A model generated the notes under the pieces. That model had not been told where the DNA came from. It did no database searches and worked only from the letters and a program-made list of their open reading frames with translations. Source: Parahoeflea alexandrii (lineage in GTDB: Bacteria; Pseudomonadota; Alphaproteobacteria; Rhizobiales; Rhizobiaceae). From it: DNA of 64,000 bases. This document shows, one piece after another, positions 24,382 to 33,463 of the stretch; position 1 is the first letter of the stretch, and each line of letters starts with the position of its first letter. A program made the translations under genes and the position numbers. Where the stretch lies: NCBI RefSeq assembly GCF_024105735.1, contig NZ_JAAAML010000001.1, positions 1,373,809 through 1,437,808 of the forward strand. Direction: 5' to 3'.

Positions 24382-26688
24382 TCAGAAGCTGGCGCGCAAT
24401 TGCGCCAGTGTCGCCACCGTCTCGAAGTTGATCGAGGTGCTGCCGTTCATGATCGTAAGCAGTGGGTCCGGCGCACCATTGTCGAGATCGTAAAGCGCCA
24501 GGAAACGCTGAATAAGGGATTCCAGCTTTTCCGGATCGAGCAGGTCGTCCACATCGAGGTACCTGTCCAGCATGGCTTTCTGCTTGTCGATGTCGCTGCT
24601 TGCCGTCTCTTCGGATATGGAGAACGCTGTACGGACAAATTGCGCCAGGGCATCGTCGGCCAGGATTTCAAAGTTGCTGGTCACAGTGGGCGCCATGCGT
24701 TCGAAATAGAGCGCCAGACGGGCACCGAGGCTTTCCTGGCCTGCTTCTTCTTCGATCGCCTGTGTCAGGTATAGCCGCTGGGTTTCAACCAGGCCGCGCT
24801 CATTCTGGACGCTGCGGCCGGACTCGCTGCGGATGAAGCCGTCGGCATCGAAATTGAAGGAGCCGGCAACCTTCTGAAATCCGATATCGCTTTGCTGGTT
24901 GGCAAAACTGTCGGGATCATCGAGATCCGAGGTCAGCACGGCCCTGAGCATCTCGTTGCTGACATCGACCGGCCTCAGGCCCTCAGCGACAAGCAGTACG
25001 TTTTTCAGGCGGACATCGGCGAGCAGTTGATCAACGGTTTCCAGCGACTGCAGCTGGGTGCGGTAGTAGACCGCTTCGGCTTCAGCCGCAGCCTTGGAGG
25101 ATTCGCTCGAATCCAGCCTGGTGACGGCAGTGTAGTAGGCCTTGCTGATCCGGGTGATCTCGTTTTCGGACTGTGCATAACGCGGTGAGCCGATGCTGCC
25201 GTCGGCGGCAAAGTTGTAGGCCTTGACCAGTTGCACAAACCGGTCGTCCTTCATCTGGTTGACATAGCTCTCGGGATCATAGGGGTCGCTGGTGAAGATC
25301 TGCTTGAGCTTGAAGGTGGAGACCTCTTCGGGTGCGATGTTGAAGGCTTTCAGCGCAAATTCGCGAATGGTCACCGCTGCCGGTTCGGCAGAGAGGAAGT
25401 CATCGAGGTTCTTGGTCAGCCCGATATAGAGCTTGTACTTGGCGATCGCGGCCTGGTCGGCCTCCTCATCGGCATCATTGTACTTGTCGATGTAATTGGC
25501 CATGGTCAAGAAGAGCTGATCGCTGTCCTGAATATCCAGACCAGGAGTGATGCTGCCATCGGCTTCGAAATTGAAGGCCTTGGCCAGAGCGATCATTCCC
25601 TCGCTCTTGGTGTAAATCTCGCCATTGAGGTCGGAGGTGTCCTGTTCCAGCGCCCATTTCACATCGGCACGGCTGGTGGTCAGGGGAATGCCGTAGGCGG
25701 TCAACAACATGATGCTGAGGCGCGAATTGTTCAGAAGCTCGTCGATCGTGGTGACGGTCGAAATCGTGTCCTCGTAATACTGCTTGTTGAGCAGGGCGCC
25801 GGTGGTCGTCAGTCTCGGCTGCGAGAGAACGTAGGATTCGGTGACCATTTTCAGCTGGGCGGCGCTCATCGCGTCGACGCCGGCATCCAGCGTGCCGTCA
25901 GCCTTGAAGTTGAATGCGGCCGCCAGATTGTAGAAATTGTCGGCCTTGGCGATGGCTTTGGAGTACTGGGCAATCAGGTAGTTGATCTTGTCTTTCTGCG
26001 CCGGAGTATTGGCCGGGTCGGCGAGTTGCGTGTTGAGATCGTCGACGAGAACAAGCCAGTCATTGACCTGCGGCGCAATCACGGAATTCACGTAACTGTT
26101 GGCATCGCTGATGTCGCTGGTGATGACGCTTCTGATCGTGTTGTAGTCGAAGGTCGAGGGATCGATTCCGAAGGTGGTGAAAACGTAGTCCCGCGCCCGC
26201 GTGTCCCTGAAGAGATCGTCGACAGTGGTGAATGTCTGCGAGACGGCGGTGAAGTAGGCGGTGTCTGCCTTCAACTGACCGTCATTGTCCTCGATGGACT
26301 GCTCGTAGGTATCGATCAGGTTGTCGATCTGGCTGGTGGTCTGGATGATTTCGGATGTCACGGTGCTGCCGAAATCATAGGCCGCCGCCAGCGTGCGGTA
26401 CTTGGTATCTGTCAGCAGGTTGGCAAAGCTGTCGGTGTCGGTCAGATCGCTTTCCAGCACCTTCCGGATGAAGGCCTTGGCGTAGGTCATCTCTTCCAGG
26501 CCATAGGCTTTCATCGCATAGGCGTAGATCCGGTCGTCGCCGAGGAACTCGTCAATGCTGGTGATCGAGCCGATGTTGTCGCGGTAGTATTGCAGTTCCC
26601 GGCTGGTGACCGCGTCCGCCGCAGCACGGCGCAGGGTCTCGTTGATGTCCTTTGTGTAGAACTGGTAGGATTGAAAACTCGTTATCAT
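24382..26688 (-). CDS. DUF1217 multi-repeat protein
   Basis: A 768-residue protein built of about five to six copies of a 130-residue helical unit. Each unit has a segment such as ITSIDEFLGDDRIYAYAMKA, VTTIDELLNNSRLSIMLLTA or LETVDQLLADVRLKNVLLVA, then a line like VLESDLTDTDSFANLLTD or VLTSDLDDPDSFANQQSD, and A-F-N-F-x-A-D-G. This is the DUF1217 pattern, which in rhizobia usually occurs in flagellar clusters as a shorter protein. No signal peptide is seen. ATG 26688 is preferred; a GTG further upstream would add 19 atypical residues. No flagellar gene is nearby. Confidence 0.8.
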   Translation of the reverse strand: MITSFQSYQFYTKDINETLRRAAADAVTSRELQYYRDNIGSITSIDEFLGDDRIYAYAMKAYGLEEMTYAKAFIRKVLESDLTDTDSFANLLTDTKYRTLAAAYDFGSTVTSEIIQTTSQIDNLIDTYEQSIEDNDGQLKADTAYFTAVSQTFTTVDDLFRDTRARDYVFTTFGIDPSTFDYNTIRSVITSDISDANSYVNSVIAPQVNDWLVLVDDLNTQLADPANTPAQKDKINYLIAQYSKAIAKADNFYNLAAAFNFKADGTLDAGVDAMSAAQLKMVTESYVLSQPRLTTTGALLNKQYYEDTISTVTTIDELLNNSRLSIMLLTAYGIPLTTSRADVKWALEQDTSDLNGEIYTKSEGMIALAKAFNFEADGSITPGLDIQDSDQLFLTMANYIDKYNDADEEADQAAIAKYKLYIGLTKNLDDFLSAEPAAVTIREFALKAFNIAPEEVSTFKLKQIFTSDPYDPESYVNQMKDDRFVQLVKAYNFAADGSIGSPRYAQSENEITRISKAYYTAVTRLDSSESSKAAAEAEAVYYRTQLQSLETVDQLLADVRLKNVLLVAEGLRPVDVSNEMLRAVLTSDLDDPDSFANQQSDIGFQKVAGSFNFDADGFIRSESGRSVQNERGLVETQRLYLTQAIEEEAGQESLGARLALYFERMAPTVTSNFEILADDALAQFVRTAFSISEETASSDIDKQKAMLDRYLDVDDLLDPEKLESLIQRFLALYDLDNGAPDPLLTIMNGSTSINFETVATLAQLRASF

Positions 26689-26856
26689 GGCGCGACCTGT
26701 GACCGGGAAACAAATGCAGCAATATTTGAACAATCGGGTTTCCACCGCGCAGCGATGGAACGTCTGTCACAGTGTCACCGGTCGCTTGCCCGAGGCTTTC
26801 CGCCGGTCGGACGGGCTGCAGCCTGAACCAGGCCGGCATTTCTCATCAAGATGATA

Positions 26857-27546
26857 CTAGTCGCGCAGGATGACTTCGTCCCGCCGCATCTCGAAAGCGG
26901 TTAAGGAAGAGATAAAGTTCATTCCCAACAGGCTCTGGTCGAGACGGCCGGGCTCGGCCACGGTGGCGCGAAGCCCGCGTCGTTCGACGGTGCCGATCGC
27001 GACGCTGTCAAGCCGCACCGGAGCCGCGCGGGCCTGGCCGTTGGCGGTGTTGATGATGAGCGAGTAGTTCAACTCACCCTCGGTGAAGCCGATGCTGAGC
27101 GCATCCCGGTGCGACAGGGCGATCGACGTTGCGCCGGTGTCGATCAGGAAGTTCACCGGCTGGCCGTTGACGTCGCCTGCCGCCTCGAAATGGCCGTTGA
27201 GTGACTTGCGGATCAGCACCGCCTGGCCTTTCTCGTCGGAAACAGTGACCGGCCGTCCCGGCGCCAGGCCCCCGGCGACGCGCAGCACGGCCTCCTTGGC
27301 CTGGTCCTGGTAGAGCCAGCCGGTGGCAAGCCCGAGGATCATCACCACCCAGATCAGCAGGTTCTTGACCATCTCGCCGATGTTGCGGTGAGCGCCGACC
27401 ACGCCTGCGCCGATGACCGAGGCGATCAGGCCGAGATAGACGAGGCTGGCGAGGTCGGTGTTTGGCAGGCCGAAGCTGAAACCCGTTTCATGATTGAAAA
27501 TCAGGACGGCGAGGGCGGCGCCGATCAGCGCGAGAACGAAAACCAT
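26857..27546 (-). CDS. Membrane-bound retropepsin-like aspartic protease (TIGR02281 type)
   Basis: A 229-residue protein with two to three N-terminal hydrophobic helices (to about 80) and a C-terminal clan AA aspartic protease domain. The active site is FLIDTGATSIALSHRDA, and the C-terminal LLGMNFISSLTAFEMRRDE closes the single-lobe fold, which must dimerise. The start may instead be TTG 27555, which overlaps the stop of the DUF1289 gene (TTGA); either way the two genes are coupled. The substrate is unknown. Confidence 0.8.
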   Translation of the reverse strand: MVFVLALIGAALAVLIFNHETGFSFGLPNTDLASLVYLGLIASVIGAGVVGAHRNIGEMVKNLLIWVVMILGLATGWLYQDQAKEAVLRVAGGLAPGRPVTVSDEKGQAVLIRKSLNGHFEAAGDVNGQPVNFLIDTGATSIALSHRDALSIGFTEGELNYSLIINTANGQARAAPVRLDSVAIGTVERRGLRATVAEPGRLDQSLLGMNFISSLTAFEMRRDEVILRD

Positions 27547-27551
27547 CCTTC

Positions 27552-27779
27552 TCAACTGTCCTGGCGCTCGCGCGCAATGCGCTGGCGCCTGGTTTCACGG
27601 CGGGGCTTGCGCTCGACCGTTTCGAGCCGGGCCGGCAACTCCGCCATCAACTGGCGTCTGGACTCGGGGGAATAGTTCATCCAGCCGGCAATCTCGTCGC
27701 GGGTTCGACCGCAGCCAAAACAAAACCCGCTCTTCATGTCGATCGAGCATACCAGGATGCAGGGCGATTCTATGCTCAT
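27552..27779 (-). CDS. DUF1289 domain protein (small Cys-rich)
   Basis: A 75-residue protein starting [20 protein letters not shown] with four cysteines in the spacing C-x3-C-x8-C-x2-C, followed by [18 protein letters not shown] and a basic C-terminal tail. This is the DUF1289 family, likely binding zinc or an iron-sulfur cluster; role unknown. Its stop overlaps the protease start region, a pairing common in rhizobia. Confidence 0.88.
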   Translation of the reverse strand: MSIESPCILVCSIDMKSGFCFGCGRTRDEIAGWMNYSPESRRQLMAELPARLETVERKPRRETRRQRIARERQDS

Positions 27780-27828
27780 CGGTGGTTTCGCTCGTTTGGT
27801 ACAACAGTCAGTGTTTTATATCGGTCGT

Positions 27829-28611
27829 TCACAGCAAAAGGGCAAGGGTCGTCAGGCAGACTGTCTCGCTGATCTGCTGGGTCGCACCGATCGTGTCGCC
27901 GGTGTGCCCGCCCAGCCGGGAGCGGACCATCGTGGTCCACTGGCGTGCTGCCGCCGCCAGAAGGGCCAGACCGAACAGCGCGGCGACGATGCCCGCTGCA
28001 AATGTGACCAGAGCCACGAAAACGACGGTGCCGGAGACAAGTGCCAGCGTCGCAGCGCCTTCTTCCGGCGCGCCGACTGCTGCGGCGACGCCGTTCGAGC
28101 GTGCCGATGGCAGCGTGTTCCAGTGCCATACCATGGCTGCACGGGAGGCAGATGCAACCGCCAGCAGCACGAAGAATGCACCCCATCCGCCAGCGACCGA
28201 CAGGATGACGGTCAGTGCCACGGCGCGCAGCGAAAAGCTCAGCAGCAGCGCAAGCACCCCGTAGGTTCCGATGCGGCTGTCCTTCATGATGTCGAGCATC
28301 TTGTCCCGTCCGCCCCGCGCGCCCAGTGCGTCGGCGCAATCTGCGAGCCCGTCCTCGTGCAGCGCCCCGGTCACGCCAATCAGGACCATGAGGCACAGGA
28401 TTGCCGTCAGCGCCGCATTGGCGTCCGCGGCCGAAAGCAGCAGCGCCACGAGACCCGGGCACAGGGCAATCACGATGCCTGCCATCGGGGCCATGCCTGA
28501 CGCCCGGCTCAACGACCCGTCATGGCCCTGGAAATGGCGGGCCGGCATCGGCAGGCGACTGAGGAAGCCGGTGGCGCGGACGAGGTCGTCGATGTAGTCG
28601 CTGATCTGCAT
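27829..28611 (-). CDS. cobS: Adenosylcobinamide-GDP ribazoletransferase (cobalamin synthase)
   Basis: A 260-residue membrane enzyme joining adenosylcobinamide-GDP to alpha-ribazole in the last steps of B12 synthesis. It has FLSRLPMP near the start, then the HEDGLADCADALGARGGRDK motif with acidic metal ligands, MKDSRIGTYGVLALLL and at least five hydrophobic helices. The start at 28611 is set by GGAGAG upstream; the open frame to 28689 is without a signal. It is divergent from cobT, which supplies its ribazole phosphate substrate. Confidence 0.93.
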   Translation of the reverse strand: MQISDYIDDLVRATGFLSRLPMPARHFQGHDGSLSRASGMAPMAGIVIALCPGLVALLLSAADANAALTAILCLMVLIGVTGALHEDGLADCADALGARGGRDKMLDIMKDSRIGTYGVLALLLSFSLRAVALTVILSVAGGWGAFFVLLAVASASRAAMVWHWNTLPSARSNGVAAAVGAPEEGAATLALVSGTVVFVALVTFAAGIVAALFGLALLAAAARQWTTMVRSRLGGHTGDTIGATQQISETVCLTTLALLL

Positions 28612-28740
28612 GGGCTCTCCGGCGGGCGGCATTGTCCGGGGCAAGACCCCGGATGTCGCGAACGTTATTGTCCTTGGGCGATTTGACAATTACACCGGGC
28701 CACGTCGCGCGTCATGCGCAGAAAAGTCTTGGAGAATAAA

Positions 28741-29757
28741 ATGAGTGCCAGCGGTTTGCCTTTTGATGATTTTCGCGAACTCCTGCGCAATCTGCCGGGC
28801 CCGGACAGCTCCGCGCTGGCGGTGGCGCGCGAGCGTGATTCGCAACTGACCAAGCCGGCAGGTTCGCTGGGTCGGCTCGAGGAAATCGCATTCTGGCTGG
28901 CCGCCTGGACCGGACGCTCGCCACAGGTGACGCGCCCGCTGGTGGCGATCTTCGCCGGCAATCACGGCGTCACCGCGCAGGGCGTGTCGCCGTTCCCGCC
29001 CTCGGTGACGGCGCAGATGGTGGAAAATTTCGCCGCCGGCGGCGCCGCGATCAACCAGATCTGTGTTGCCAATGACCTTGGCCTGAAGATCTTCGACCTT
29101 GCGCTGGAAGTGCCGACCGGTGACATCTCGGTCGAAGCGGCGATGGACGAGCGCACCTGTGCTGCGACGATGGCGTTCGGCATGGAGGCGATCGCCGGTG
29201 GCACCGATCTTCTGTGCATCGGTGAAATGGGCATCGGCAACACAACCATTGCAGCGGCGATCTTCTACGCGCTCTATGGCGGATCTGCGGTCGACTGGGT
29301 CGGTCCGGGCACCGGCGCTGAAGGCGAGGTGCTGGCGCGCAAGATCGCGGTCGTTGAAACCGCGGTGGCGCTGCACAAGAGCCATCTCGATGATCCGTTC
29401 GAAGTGCTGCGCCGGCTGGGCGGGCGCGAGATCGCGGCCATGGCCGGGGCGATCCTCGCGGCGCGGATGGAACGCATCCCGGTGCTTATCGACGGTTATG
29501 TGGCGACCGCGGCGGCTGCGGTGCTGCATGCGGCCAACCCTTCTGCGCTGGATCATTGCCTTATCGGGCATGTCTCGGCCGAACCGGGCCATATGGCGGC
29601 CATCGAAAAGCTCGGAAAGACGCCGCTGCTGGCACTTGGCATGCGCCTGGGCGAGGGGACAGGCGCCGCACTGGCCGCCGGCATCGTCAAGTCGGCGGCC
29701 CAATGCCATTCAGGCATGGCAACCTTCTCCCAGGCAGGAGTTGCCGGCAAGGAGTGA
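28741..29757 (+). CDS. cobT: Nicotinate-nucleotide--dimethylbenzimidazole phosphoribosyltransferase
   Basis: A 338-residue enzyme making alpha-ribazole phosphate from dimethylbenzimidazole and nicotinate mononucleotide for the B12 lower ligand. Motifs are LTKPAGSLGRLEEIA, FAGNHGVTAQGVSPFP, EMGIGNTTIAAAI, LIDGYVATAAAAVL, GHVSAEPGH and the catalytic glutamate in LGMRLGEGTGAALA. The ATG at 28741 has TTGGAG 6 bases upstream. The 129-base gap to cobS holds a CCGGGG/CCCCGG hairpin but no cobalamin riboswitch. Confidence 0.95.
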   Translation: MSASGLPFDDFRELLRNLPGPDSSALAVARERDSQLTKPAGSLGRLEEIAFWLAAWTGRSPQVTRPLVAIFAGNHGVTAQGVSPFPPSVTAQMVENFAAGGAAINQICVANDLGLKIFDLALEVPTGDISVEAAMDERTCAATMAFGMEAIAGGTDLLCIGEMGIGNTTIAAAIFYALYGGSAVDWVGPGTGAEGEVLARKIAVVETAVALHKSHLDDPFEVLRRLGGREIAAMAGAILAARMERIPVLIDGYVATAAAAVLHAANPSALDHCLIGHVSAEPGHMAAIEKLGKTPLLALGMRLGEGTGAALAAGIVKSAAQCHSGMATFSQAGVAGKE

Positions 29758-29787
29758 AGCTCCGTCAGTCAGGCAAGAGGCGGAAGT

Positions 29788-31305
29788 TCAGGCGAAGGCC
29801 CGCTTCTTCTTGACTGCTCCGCCGGGGACGCCTTCCACCGGCGCCATGCTTTCAAGCACGCGGTTGCGTGGCAGGATGGCGATGCCTTCGGTGCCTTCGC
29901 GCAGTTTCGATTTCAGCACGAATTCGCCGCCATGCTTGGCGAGGATTGCCTGGACGATGGGCAGGCCGAGGCCGGTGCCCTGTTCCGCGCTCTTGATGGC
30001 GACCGAGCCCTGGCCGAAGGCGGAAAGCACCACCGGGATTTCTTCCTCGGCAATGCCGGGGCCGTTGTCCTTGATCGCCAGGTACTGACCGCCACCGGCG
30101 GTCCAGCCGAGCTTGACGCGGATTTCCCCTCCGGACGGGGTGAACTTGACCGCATTGGAGAGAAGATTGAGCACCACCTGGCGCATGGATTTCTCGTCCG
30201 CCCATACCATCGGCAGGTTTTCCTCGAACGCCTCGATGATGCGGATGTTCTTGCTGCGCGCCTTGAGCTGCACCAGGCCTATGCAGTCCTCGGCGATATC
30301 GGCAAGAGACAGGGCATTCTCGTTGAGCTCGTAGCGACCTGCTTCAATTCGCGACAGGTCGAGGATCTCGTTGATCAGATTGAGAAGATGCTGGCCGGAA
30401 CGGTGGATGTCGCCGACATATTCCTTGTAGCTGGCATTCTCGATCGGGCCGAGCACCTCGCCGGACATGACCTCGGAGAAGCCGAGGATGGCGTTGAGCG
30501 GGGTTCGCAGTTCATGGCTCATCGAGGCCAGGAAGCGTGATTTGGCGAGATTGGATTCCTCGGCACGGCGGCGGGCTTCGTCGGAGACGGAATTGGCGAC
30601 CTCGAGTTCCGCAATGAGGTCGTCCTTCTCGGTCTGGTAGCTGAGCATCTTCAGGTTGGTGCTGTAGAGGCGCTGCGACATGAAGGCAAAGAACAGGGCT
30701 GCTGCGGCAATCATGGCAAAAGCGGAGAGGTCTGCCGCATCGTGGCTGATCGAGGCACGGGCCGCAAGCGCGAGGATGGCGGGAATGGCCGCGAAGTAGA
30801 ACGCATAGCGCAAGGCGAATGTGGTCATCGCGGTTGCGGCGAGCGCAATCAGCAACACAGCCGCCTTGTAGAACACGAACGTGTCACCCTGACAGGTGGT
30901 GCAGTTCTGAAAGGCAAACAGGGCCCAGGTCAGGCCGATAACCGTATAGGCGGCAAGAAAGCGCTTGCGCCACCGACCGAAGTTCTCCTGGCTGGAGTGT
31001 TCGCGCGAGGCGCGTCGGGCGATGAGAATCTGTCCGGCATAGACCACCAGCGTCATCAGCGCCCAGCCCAGCAACCACAGCGCTTCGTCAAACCAGAGAC
31101 CGCCGACCGCGGCCAGGATCACCAGAACAGCCGGTGCGGCGGCGCCCTGCAGCACTGCGTTGATGTGGAGACGGAGCATCTCATGGTCGAAGAAGGGCGA
31201 ACGCTCACGGCCATACTGCAACTGTTCGCGGGTGGCACGCACGGTTTTCATCACCGCCGCGTTCTTGTGAATGCGCGAACGATCGACAATGTTCTTGTCG
31301 GTCAT
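29788..31305 (-). CDS. Membrane sensor histidine kinase, PleC/DivJ/PdhS type
   Basis: A kinase of about 505 residues. Around six hydrophobic helices (about 55-210) are followed by a coiled linker, a HisKA domain with FLASMSHELRTPLNAILGFS (phospho-His in SHE) and a HATPase_c domain with VVLNLLSNAVKFTP, DNGPGIA and GTGLGLPIVQAI. The EVMSGEVLGP segment after the H-box is typical of the rhizobial DivJ/PleC/PdhS group that acts on DivK. No response regulator is adjacent. The start is uncertain: ATG 31305 is chosen, TTG 31368 would add 21 residues, and neither has a strong ribosome site. Confidence 0.8.
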   Translation of the reverse strand: MTDKNIVDRSRIHKNAAVMKTVRATREQLQYGRERSPFFDHEMLRLHINAVLQGAAAPAVLVILAAVGGLWFDEALWLLGWALMTLVVYAGQILIARRASREHSSQENFGRWRKRFLAAYTVIGLTWALFAFQNCTTCQGDTFVFYKAAVLLIALAATAMTTFALRYAFYFAAIPAILALAARASISHDAADLSAFAMIAAAALFFAFMSQRLYSTNLKMLSYQTEKDDLIAELEVANSVSDEARRRAEESNLAKSRFLASMSHELRTPLNAILGFSEVMSGEVLGPIENASYKEYVGDIHRSGQHLLNLINEILDLSRIEAGRYELNENALSLADIAEDCIGLVQLKARSKNIRIIEAFEENLPMVWADEKSMRQVVLNLLSNAVKFTPSGGEIRVKLGWTAGGGQYLAIKDNGPGIAEEEIPVVLSAFGQGSVAIKSAEQGTGLGLPIVQAILAKHGGEFVLKSKLREGTEGIAILPRNRVLESMAPVEGVPGGAVKKKRAFA

Positions 31306-31450
31306 GGTCTGAGGCGTCGACACAGCGGTTCCGATTTCTCCGGTTTGGGCTGAAAATCTAGTCGTCAAAGTTTAAGAACCTGTTTGCATTTTGAATCTCA
31401 ACCGGATCAATCGTCTTGAATCCAATGGATGAATAGGATCATCTCTCCCA

Positions 31451-32047
31451 ATGAGATTCCCCGGACGGCGATCAGGAAAACGGCGGCCGCGCTGGCGCAG
31501 GATCCTCGATATCTGCGTTGCCGTGCTGCTGTTTGCCGGCGCAGCCTTCTTTGCCGCCCGCATGGAAGAGTTCGCAGCAACCGAGATTTCGGGGTCCGTG
31601 CGCGTTGTCGATGGCGACAGTCTGGCTATGGGAGCGCGGCGGCTGCGGCTCAAGGGTATCGATGCACCCGAGCTCAAGCAGCGCTGTCTGAGGGACGGGC
31701 TGGACTATGGCTGTGGTCTGGAATCGGCAGCCCACCTGAGAAGTCTTGTCGGGAGCACGCCGGTCGACTGCAAGGGTGAAGGCATTGATCGCTACGGCCG
31801 GGATCTGGTGCGATGCCGGTCAGGCGGCATCGATCTCAACGCGGCCATGGTGCGGTCCGGCCACGCGGTGGCTTTCGGGGACTATGTATTGGCGGAAGCG
31901 GAAGCGAGGTCGGCGCGGGCAGGGCTCTGGGCCGGTGAATTTGAACAGCCGAAAGCGTGGCGCGCCGTTCATGGCGGGCTCGACGAAGATTTTCATGCGG
32001 GATTGTCAACGCTGACGGCTTTCCTGCGACGGCTGTTTGGTGTCTGA
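31451..32047 (+). CDS. Membrane-anchored thermonuclease (SNase-like) family protein
   Basis: A 198-residue protein. A basic N-terminus and one hydrophobic helix (about 18-38) would anchor it or direct export. The nuclease domain has VVDGDSLAMGARRLRLKGID followed by APE, with the Arg and Glu of the active site, RYGRDLVRC with the second Arg, and GHAVAFGDY. Four cysteines may form disulfides in the periplasm. It probably cleaves nucleic acids with calcium. GST and glycosylase genes follow on the same strand. Confidence 0.82.
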   Translation: MRFPGRRSGKRRPRWRRILDICVAVLLFAGAAFFAARMEEFAATEISGSVRVVDGDSLAMGARRLRLKGIDAPELKQRCLRDGLDYGCGLESAAHLRSLVGSTPVDCKGEGIDRYGRDLVRCRSGGIDLNAAMVRSGHAVAFGDYVLAEAEARSARAGLWAGEFEQPKAWRAVHGGLDEDFHAGLSTLTAFLRRLFGV

Positions 32048-32076
32048 TCGGATCTTTGTTTGGGAGAGGAAATTGC

Positions 32077-32688
32077 ATGAAACTTTATGATGGCGGGCGG
32101 GCGCCAAATCCGCGCCGGGTAACCGTGTTTCTGGCGGAAAAGGGGATCGAGGTCGAAAAGGTGCCGGTGGACATGGGGCAACTGGGCCACAAGTCCGAGG
32201 AAGTCACCAGGCTCAACCCGCTGCAACGCCTCCCTGTGCTTGAGCTGGATGACGGCACGGCGATTTCGGAAACGGTGGCGATTTGCCGTTACTTCGAGGA
32301 ACTGCATCCCGAACCGCCGCTGATGGGCACGGATGCCAAGGACAAGGCCATCGTCGAGATGTGGAACCGCCGGGTGGAACTGATATTCCTTGGTGCGGTC
32401 GCCAACGCTTTCCGGCATACGCATCCGGCGATGAAGGAGTGGGAAGTGCCACAACTTCCCGAATGGGGTGAGGTCAACCGGCCCAAGGCTTTGAAATTTC
32501 TGGAAATGCTGGACACTGAACTGGCTGATCGCGAGTTCATCGCCGGCGATCGCTACACGATTGCCGACATCACCGGGATGATCGGAATGGACTTCATGAA
32601 ACCGGCGAAGATCGAGCGTCCGGAACATCTGAGCAATGTGATGCGCTGGTACCAGGCAGTGTCTTCGCGGCCGAGCGCCAAGGCCTGA
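32077..32688 (+). CDS. Glutathione S-transferase family protein
   Basis: A 203-residue GST. The N-terminal thioredoxin-like domain has MKLYDGGRAPNPRRV, LNPLQRLPVLELDDG with the cis-Pro of the GSH site, and ISETVAICRYFEEL. The C-terminal helical domain has AGDRYTIADITGMIGMDFM, the N-capping box. The ATG at 32077 lies behind GGGAGAGGA. The physiological substrate cannot be assigned. The glycosylase gene follows after 7 bases, suggesting co-transcription. Confidence 0.88.
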   Translation: MKLYDGGRAPNPRRVTVFLAEKGIEVEKVPVDMGQLGHKSEEVTRLNPLQRLPVLELDDGTAISETVAICRYFEELHPEPPLMGTDAKDKAIVEMWNRRVELIFLGAVANAFRHTHPAMKEWEVPQLPEWGEVNRPKALKFLEMLDTELADREFIAGDRYTIADITGMIGMDFMKPAKIERPEHLSNVMRWYQAVSSRPSAKA

Positions 32689-32695
32689 CTGGCCA

Positions 32696-33358
32696 ATGAG
32701 CGGTGCCGCCGACGGTTCCGGGGACAGGCAGGCGGCGCTCGACGCACTGCTTGCCGACATCGCATCCTGCAGGATCTGCCGGGATGCCCCTCTCGGCGGT
32801 TCTACCAATGCGCTGCCGCACGAGCCGCGCCCGGTCTGTGTAGCCTCGTCCAGGGCGCCGATCCTGATCGCCGGCCAGGCGCCGGGGACACGGGTGCACC
32901 GGAGCGGCCGGCCGTTTACCGACCCCTCCGGTGACCGGCTGCGCGACTGGCTCGGTGTGGACGAAGCGCAGTTCTATGATCGAGACAACTTCGCCATCGT
33001 GCCAATGGGGTTCTGTTTTCCGGGCCAGGACGCGAAGGGCGGCGACCTGCCGCCACGGCGTGAATGCGCGCCCGCTTGGCGGGGCATGGTGATGGAGCAC
33101 ATGCCGCAACTCAAGCTCATCCTGGTGATCGGTCAGTATGCGCAGGCCTGGCATCTGGGCAGGCTCAGGCAGAAATCGCTGACGGAAACGGTGCGCAACT
33201 GGAGATCCATCATGGCCGAGAGCGGTGCCGGATGCGCCGTGCTGCCGCTGCCGCATCCGTCCTGGCGCAACAGCGGCTGGATCCGCAAGAACCCTTGGTT
33301 CGAGACGGAGCTGCTGCCGGAGCTCAAACAGATCGTGAAACGGGAGATCTCGCCATAA
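32696..33358 (+). CDS. Uracil-DNA glycosylase family protein
   Basis: A 220-residue protein of the UDG superfamily. It carries the ILIAGQAPGTRVHRSGRPF motif (GQAPG at 60-64) as water-activating loop, FCFPG and GDLPPRRECAPAW in the middle, and the DNA-intercalating PLPHPSWRNSGW near the end. It also has Cys pairs at the N-terminus (CRICRD), which may help hold an iron-sulfur cluster as in family 4/5-like enzymes. It likely removes uracil or deaminated bases. It is 7 bases after the GST gene. Confidence 0.82.
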   Translation: MSGAADGSGDRQAALDALLADIASCRICRDAPLGGSTNALPHEPRPVCVASSRAPILIAGQAPGTRVHRSGRPFTDPSGDRLRDWLGVDEAQFYDRDNFAIVPMGFCFPGQDAKGGDLPPRRECAPAWRGMVMEHMPQLKLILVIGQYAQAWHLGRLRQKSLTETVRNWRSIMAESGAGCAVLPLPHPSWRNSGWIRKNPWFETELLPELKQIVKREISP

Positions 33359-33365
33359 ACAGAAA

Positions 33366-33378
33366 CGATAAACTATCG
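33366..33378. promoter_or_regulatory. Small palindrome between the glycosylase and Lrp genes
   Basis: CGATA-AAC-TATCG (33366-33378) is a perfect 5-3-5 repeat in an AT-rich patch about 90 bases before the Lrp-type gene. It may be an autoregulatory site or part of the 3' end of the glycosylase transcript. Confidence 0.3.
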
Positions 33379-33463
33379 ATTTGTCTTTGAGAGGTAAAAT
33401 CTTCTTTGTGAAGGGGCAAGAGACGGAGTATCAGGGTGTTTATTCCTGTTTCCGGAGATTTTC

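Noticed and set aside
25231-26826. Long open frame (531 codons) opposite the DUF1217 gene
   Set aside because: It is the antisense image of a GC-rich repeat gene; its product is Gly/Val-rich with no domain, while the other strand has a recognised family.
28612-28740. Cobalamin riboswitch between cobS and cobT
   Set aside because: The region is too short for the aptamer, and no B12-box-like sequence was seen on either strand.
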